From Luscinia megarhynchos (taxonomy: Eukaryota; Chordata; Aves; Passeriformes; Turdidae), in NCBI GenBank assembly GCA_034336665.1, contig CM067572.1, positions 1,357,786 to 1,421,785 on the forward strand: DNA of 64,000 nt, in the 5' to 3' direction. Below are positions 47,101-64,000 of the stretch, piece after piece. Made by a program: the position numbers and the translations under genes. The notes below the pieces were generated by a model that did not search any database, was not told the DNA's origin, and worked only from the letters and a program-made list of their open reading frames with translations. Each line of letters begins with the position of its first letter. Positions within the stretch are counted from its first letter, which is position 1.

Positions 47101-47174
47101 GAATGCCCAGGGATTCCTTGGAGACTCTCAGTGTGAAAGGAACACAGCTCCCCCTGAAGGGCTCCAAGAAGTAA
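35131..47174 (+). CDS. MLF1: MLF1, myeloid leukemia factor 1 (complete, seven coding exons)
   Basis: Adaptor protein that shuttles between cytoplasm and nucleus and binds 14-3-3. Exons: 35131-35177, 40023-40188, 44177-44266, 44571-44702, 46381-46540, 46801-46939, 47072-47174, all with GT/AG sites and matching phases. The product is about 278 aa (human about 268). The start is the first ATG in a strong context (gccgccatgt). Landmarks: FEDDPFF near the N terminus; the 14-3-3 motif RSFSEP at residues 31-36 with the phosphoacceptor Ser34; the conserved block HSFSSSSMMSYSKVGDEPPK and FQASAQTRTAPGG at about 113-145; then AIGHHIQDRAHVVKKS, GDEEMNQEFINLDE and FDEEWQKEI. The C-terminal tail (last two exons) is basic and diverges from mammals. 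Exon 3 has a tandem NAGNAG acceptor. Exons 2 and 4 are followed at once by minisatellites. GFM1 starts 3 kb downstream in the same orientation. Identity is near certain. Confidence 0.96.
35375..36045 (+). repeat. ~45-bp GC-rich minisatellite in MLF1 intron 1
   Basis: About 14 units of the form ccgggttaaagggatcggtg + caggnnncaggaccgggcctga. Most carry the palindrome ACCCGGGT and CpG sites. Confidence 0.94.
36430..36570 (+). mobile_element. CR1 LINE 3'-end fragment
   Basis: ggttggagcagcctgggctg, then cccaaaccattctgtgattc at the end. Confidence 0.85.
40023..40188 (+). CDS. MLF1: MLF1 exon 2
   Basis: 166 nt, acceptor acgcag, donor gtgagt. Encodes DPFAAHHEHMRQMMRSFSEP with the 14-3-3 site, then an Arg/Gly/Pro-rich stretch less like mammals. 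Confidence 0.93.
40240..40520 (+). repeat. 12-bp minisatellite abutting the MLF1 exon 2 donor
   Basis: About 23 units of cccttccccatt, ending in cccttcccttcc, starting about 50 bp past the donor. Confidence 0.96.
40625..41042 (+). mobile_element. LTR-like segment of an avian endogenous retroelement
   Basis: Begins tgtgataaatatat and ends tttttcaca (TG...CA). The interior has a late T-rich ctttattattctcttttatt polyadenylation-like block. There are no internal genes. The target duplication is not clear, so the boundaries are approximate. Confidence 0.45.
44177..44266 (+). CDS. MLF1: MLF1 exon 3
   Basis: 30 codons if the first AG of the tandem tagcag acceptor is used (44177), 29 if the second is used (44180). 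Encodes (Q)DVDFGDPFSAMDRMMSNM and RNSMLEMHRKF; donor gtgagt. Confidence 0.93.
44571..44702 (+). CDS. MLF1: MLF1 exon 4
   Basis: 44 codons, acceptor ttgtag and donor gtgagt. Holds the most conserved MLF block, HSFSSSSMMSYSKVGDEPPK. Confidence 0.95.
44735..45035 (+). repeat. Minisatellite abutting the MLF1 exon 4 donor
   Basis: Units of gcagtgtccccagccccacc and gggcagtgtccccaccccca, about 15 copies, starting about 30 bp past the donor. Confidence 0.94.
45035..45285 (-). mobile_element. CR1 LINE fragment
   Basis: ggttggattgagtccaggct, gagtgccacatccaggaatt, then cctgaggctgttccatctcc: an inverted CR1 body and tail. Confidence 0.88.
45290..46080 (+). other. MLF1: MLF1 intron 4, unique part
   Basis: Unique intronic DNA between two CR1 fragments. 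I see no exon or recognisable element. Confidence 0.7.
46085..46330 (+). mobile_element. CR1 LINE 3'-end fragment
   Basis: gagcagctgtggctgcccct, gcttgggacagtgggaggtg, ending cccaaaccatcctggcattc. It ends about 50 bp before MLF1 exon 5. Confidence 0.88.
46381..46540 (+). CDS. MLF1: MLF1 exon 5
   Basis: 160 nt, acceptor ttaacag, donor gtaggt, ends in phase 1. Encodes IKETRRALKDSESGVEKIAI, GHHIQDRAHVVKKSRNSKTG and DEEMNQEFINLDE. Confidence 0.95.
46801..46939 (+). CDS. MLF1: MLF1 exon 6
   Basis: 139 nt, acceptor tttttcag, donor gtaaaa. Encodes EADTFDEEWQKEIMKFRP then a basic Arg/Ser/Asn/Pro-rich tail. Confidence 0.92.
47072..47174 (+). CDS. MLF1: MLF1 exon 7 (stop)
   Basis: 103 nt including TAA (47172-47174), acceptor tttttccag. 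Encodes EKPLGAPGSRMPRD and ends LPLKGSKK, matching the lysine-rich end of the family. Confidence 0.9.
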
Positions 47175-48840
47175 CTGTCCCATTCCCTGGGATGGAGATT
47201 GCCCGGAGCAGTGCTGGTGCTCAGTGCTCGTGTCCATACAAATACACCCGGATTTGTGACCAATCTCTGTTCTGTGTTGTGCCTTTGCTCCTCCTGCTTC
47301 TGAATGTCCTTCAGACCTCAGCTCCCCACTCAGTTCAAACCCAACAGCTTTCTGCCTAAAAGCACTTTATGGAATGTCTCTAATCCTGGTAAAACCAGCT
47401 TGGATGTGCAGAGTTGTTCTGCTCCAGCTGCACCAATCTCAGGCTTTACTAAGCCTGCTACTGCAGCTCCTCCTTCCCACTCTGAGTGGCACAGAAAGTA
47501 AATTTCCTTTATTTTGGGTTGCTGAAATAATTACTGATTTTCTAGGACTTAAATACACTATAAAGCACTATTATCTGTACCTTTAAAATCATACTGTAAA
47601 TTGTTACAGAACCCCCACACTCACCTTGGAGAGGAAATGCTGAAATAGGGCAATACTTTAAATTTATCAGAGTTTTTATGTTGATAAGCTGTGCTTGCAC
47701 CTCATTTCCTGTGCCTGAACTGTCTTTGTATTCCTGATCCTTTGTTTGTTTTCTGTGGAGTTGGCCCAAAATTTCCATTTTGAGGATTGTCTGTAGTATT
47801 TAATTACTTTAATTATCCTGTAGTAGTAACAGTGTCCTGAGATCAGCTGCTACTAGAAATTCCTCATGGGAAAAATTTGTGGGAGAAATTAGTTAAACTG
47901 GAATGATTTCACCATTTCTTGTGTTCTGAGAGCCCTCCTCTCCTTTCTGTGTTCTTTGTGTTTTACTGAGGGTAGAATGACCCCAAATCTACATTTGCTA
48001 GGAGTTTAGAAGAGCCAGCAGTGTCTGAGAGCAGGAAAATCCTGGGATTCCAGGTGTTCAGAATTATCCCTGTGGTGTAGCAGAAAGAATTTCTGTAAAT
48101 TAAATAACATTAAATAATATAAATTAAATTAATAACATTAAAGAATTACATAAATTCAAGGCTCCATTATAATGTAGTCTTTAAAAGTACTGTTTGTATG
48201 ATAAAATAGGGTTTAGTCAGTTGAGAGTAATATTTGTTTGGCCAGAAAGCCTCTAAATCATATTTAATCTTCCTGCAGTTTCCCAGAATATTTAATTTTA
48301 ATGAATGAATGTTCATTAATGTGCAAACCCCATTAGCAGCACTTTTGTTGAGCTCTGAAAAGGAAAGGACAATTATTTGGTTTTGGTCTCTTCCTGAATT
48401 AGAGAAGTATCAGTGGCAATAAGTTGATGTGATCAATATAAATGGCAATAATTGAACCATTTAATGAGCAGTGAAGGTTTGGACACCCCTTAAAGTCAGA
48501 GCTCAACCCTGGGCTCATCTTCCATCCACTGGAGACACTGTGGATTCTGCAATTAATTTATTAGATAATCTCAGTAATTAACAGCAGCAGTGTTTGCTAT
48601 GCTGGAATTGGAACAGGGATCTTGGAGAGCTGCTGCTGTTAAACGGAAAATTCACCTGACAACTCGGATTTTTGTGTGAAATAAAACGAGGATTTTGAAA
48701 TGACAGTGGGAAGAGGTGAATATTCCCTCCAGATCCCCGTGCTACACCAAGACTGTTCTCCAGTGTAAGGCACAAGTTGTGCTCTGTGAAAGCATCTGGA
48801 ACTGCAATTCTTTAATAAAGTTATTTATTATTTATGAGGT
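47175..48840 (+). other. MLF1: MLF1 3' UTR (probable)
   Basis: AT-rich unique DNA with no ORF of note. AATAAA signals lie at 48680-48685 and 48814-48819. Confidence 0.55.
48814..48819 (+). terminator. MLF1: MLF1 polyadenylation signal (probable)
   Basis: AATAAA followed 20-30 bp later by gaggtttgttggttt, a good GU-rich downstream element. Confidence 0.55.
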
Positions 48841-48919
48841 TTGTTGGTTTATTCTGCACCACAGAGGGACTCGAGCATTATTTAGTTTGGGCTGCTTTGA
48901 AACAATTCAGTGAAGGAAA

Positions 48920-49010
48920 CCTGGGCTCTGGGAGGTGTCCCTGCCCGTGGAGGGGTGGAATGGGATGAGATTTAGCAGAACCACTCTGGGATTCTCTGGA
49001 AATCCCTTCG
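48920..49010 (+). mobile_element. CR1 LINE 3'-end fragment
   Basis: gggaggtgtccctgcccgtg and ccactctgggattctctgga. Confidence 0.7.
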
Positions 49011-49379
49011 TTTCTGGAGGTAAGCATGTATTTTCCACAAAAAATAAAGTTTGATGGAACCAGAGTATGGAGAGGCCCTCTTTATTTCAGAGCCGCTCCT
49101 GGAGCCGTTGCAGGTATAAAAGGCAGTTCCCAGGGGATCATTTTATATCGAGAATATATTTTGACACTTAACCACTTGTTCCAAACGGGTCTCTGTGCCC
49201 CGCCCACCCTCTCCGCCTTTCCCTGGGCCAGTTGTTTGTAATTCCTCATTCCCAAACTCGGGGATGTGACCCCGCCGCCCATCCCGGGCTCCGTGGTTTG
49301 GCTGAAATGGGAGAATTGCGTGTGTGCAGCCCGGGACGCCCGGGGGTGGGGGCTCCCGGCAAGGGCCCGGCCCAGGGAG

Positions 49380-50060
49380 CTCCGGGATGGGCTCGGGGGG
49401 AGCCTCCCGTTCCTCATTCCTGCACCGGGGCTGCTGCCCGGAGCCGCCGCTCCGTGAGGGGCCCTGAGGAGCCGGGATGGGCTCGGGGGAGCCTCTTCTC
49501 CCTCACTCCTTCCCCGGGGCTCCTGCCCGGCGCTGCCGCCCCTCCGTGAGGGGCCGCTGGGAACCTCCCGTCCCTCACTCCTTCCCCGGGGCTCCCGCCC
49601 GGTGCCGCCGCTCCGTGAGGGGCTGTGAGGGGACAGTGGGAGCCTCCCCTCCCTCACTCCTGCACCGAAGTCCCGCCCGGTGCCGCCGCTCCGTGAGGAG
49701 CCGGGATGGGCTCGGTGGGAGCCTCCCCTCCCTCATTCCCTCCCTGGGGCTCCTGCCCGGCGCCACCGCTTCCTGAGGGGCTGTGAGGAGCCGGGATGGG
49801 CTCGGTGGGCAGCTCCTCTCCCTCACTCCTTCCCCGGGGCTCCTGCCCGGCGCCACTGCTTCCTGAGGGGCTGTGAGGGGCCGGGATGGGCTCGGTGGGC
49901 AGCTCCTCTCCCTCACTCCCTCCCCGGGGCTCCTGCCCGGCGCCACCGCTCCGTGAGGGGCTGTGAGGAGCCGGGATGGGCTCGCTGGGCAGCTCCTCTC
50001 CCTCACTCCCTCCCCGGGGCTCCTGCCCGGCGCCACCGCTCCGTGAGGGGCCAGAGGGGC
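49380..50060 (+). repeat. ~90-bp GC-rich tandem array in the GFM1 promoter region
   Basis: About seven diverged units with gccgggatgggctcg, ctccctcactcc(t/c)tccccg and gctcctgcccggcgcc. The first motif recurs near 49471, 49700, 49791, 49880 and 49971. The array stops about 100 bp before the start codon. Confidence 0.93.
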
Positions 50061-50165
50061 CGGGCGGGATCGCGGCGCCTGCGCGGGGCCCCGGAAGAGG
50101 CGGGAGCGACCCGGGGCCGGAGCCGGAGCCGGAGCCGGAGCGGGGCCGCAGCCGCAGCCGGGGCC

Positions 50166-63770
<13,605 letters not shown>

Positions 63771-64000
63771 GTACAGCTCCTCCTTGGGGGCCTTCTGCTG
63801 CCTGCTATCCCTCCATCCACCCATCAACCCAATCCTTCCCTTCGCCCAGTTTTATGGAGCAGAACATGTACAAGAGTTTCTAGAATTCCTGGAGGAAGCA
63901 CAATAATTCCTTTGGCTGTACAAAGGAAATCCTGTTTTCCTAGAATTCAGTACAGCAACACCACCAGCTTCATCTTTACAGGAGCACATTTGGTCAAACT

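Noticed and set aside
49115..49122. TATAAAAG box between MLF1 and GFM1
   Set aside because: No transcript or exon can be attached; it is 1 kb from the GFM1 start, which has a CpG-island promoter, and a chance AT match is likely.

Overview
This is 64 kb of vertebrate nuclear DNA, almost certainly from a bird and probably a songbird-like genome. The evidence is about 24 fragments of CR1 LINE 3' ends, with no primate- or rodent-type SINEs, compact introns, GC-rich promoters and many short tandem arrays. The gene order is that of the conserved amniote block RSRC1 - MLF1 - GFM1, with LXN nested antisense inside GFM1 (human 3q25.32).

Layout. 1-26,021: the 3' part of RSRC1 on the plus strand, with the last four coding exons at 9618-9686, 22530-22636, 24546-24689 and 25929-26021. 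These are separated by introns rich in tandem repeats, CR1 pieces and several AT-rich, homeodomain-motif-rich stretches that look like conserved non-coding elements. 26,022-34,950: RSRC1 3' UTR and intergenic DNA with two large minisatellites and no gene I can support. 34,960-48,840: MLF1 (plus, seven coding exons, 35131-47174) with a CpG-island promoter that holds an RFX-type X-box. 49,250 to the right edge: GFM1 (plus, the first 15 coding exons; the last roughly 125 codons lie beyond the window). GFM1 intron 13 holds the complete latexin gene LXN (minus, six coding exons, 62202-57943).

The genes do not form one pathway. RSRC1 is an SR-related splicing factor, MLF1 a 14-3-3-binding adaptor, GFM1 the mitochondrial translocation factor EF-G1, and LXN a carboxypeptidase A inhibitor. 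Their association is ancestral synteny.

Most unusual points. (1) The acceptor and first part of the RSRC1 terminal exon are tandemly repeated, giving nine consecutive candidate 3' splice sites, three of the eight extra ones in frame with no stop. (2) GFM1 exon 3 is one base short at the switch I / RGIT motif, which breaks the frame in an otherwise intact gene. (3) Minisatellites begin within about 60 bp of splice donors more often than expected. (4) The LXN start-codon segment is tandemly duplicated. (5) The LXN 3' UTR probably runs antisense through GFM1 exon 13. I see no CRISPR, operon, tRNA or rRNA. I found no clearly undescribed system; the splice-acceptor array is the best candidate for novelty.
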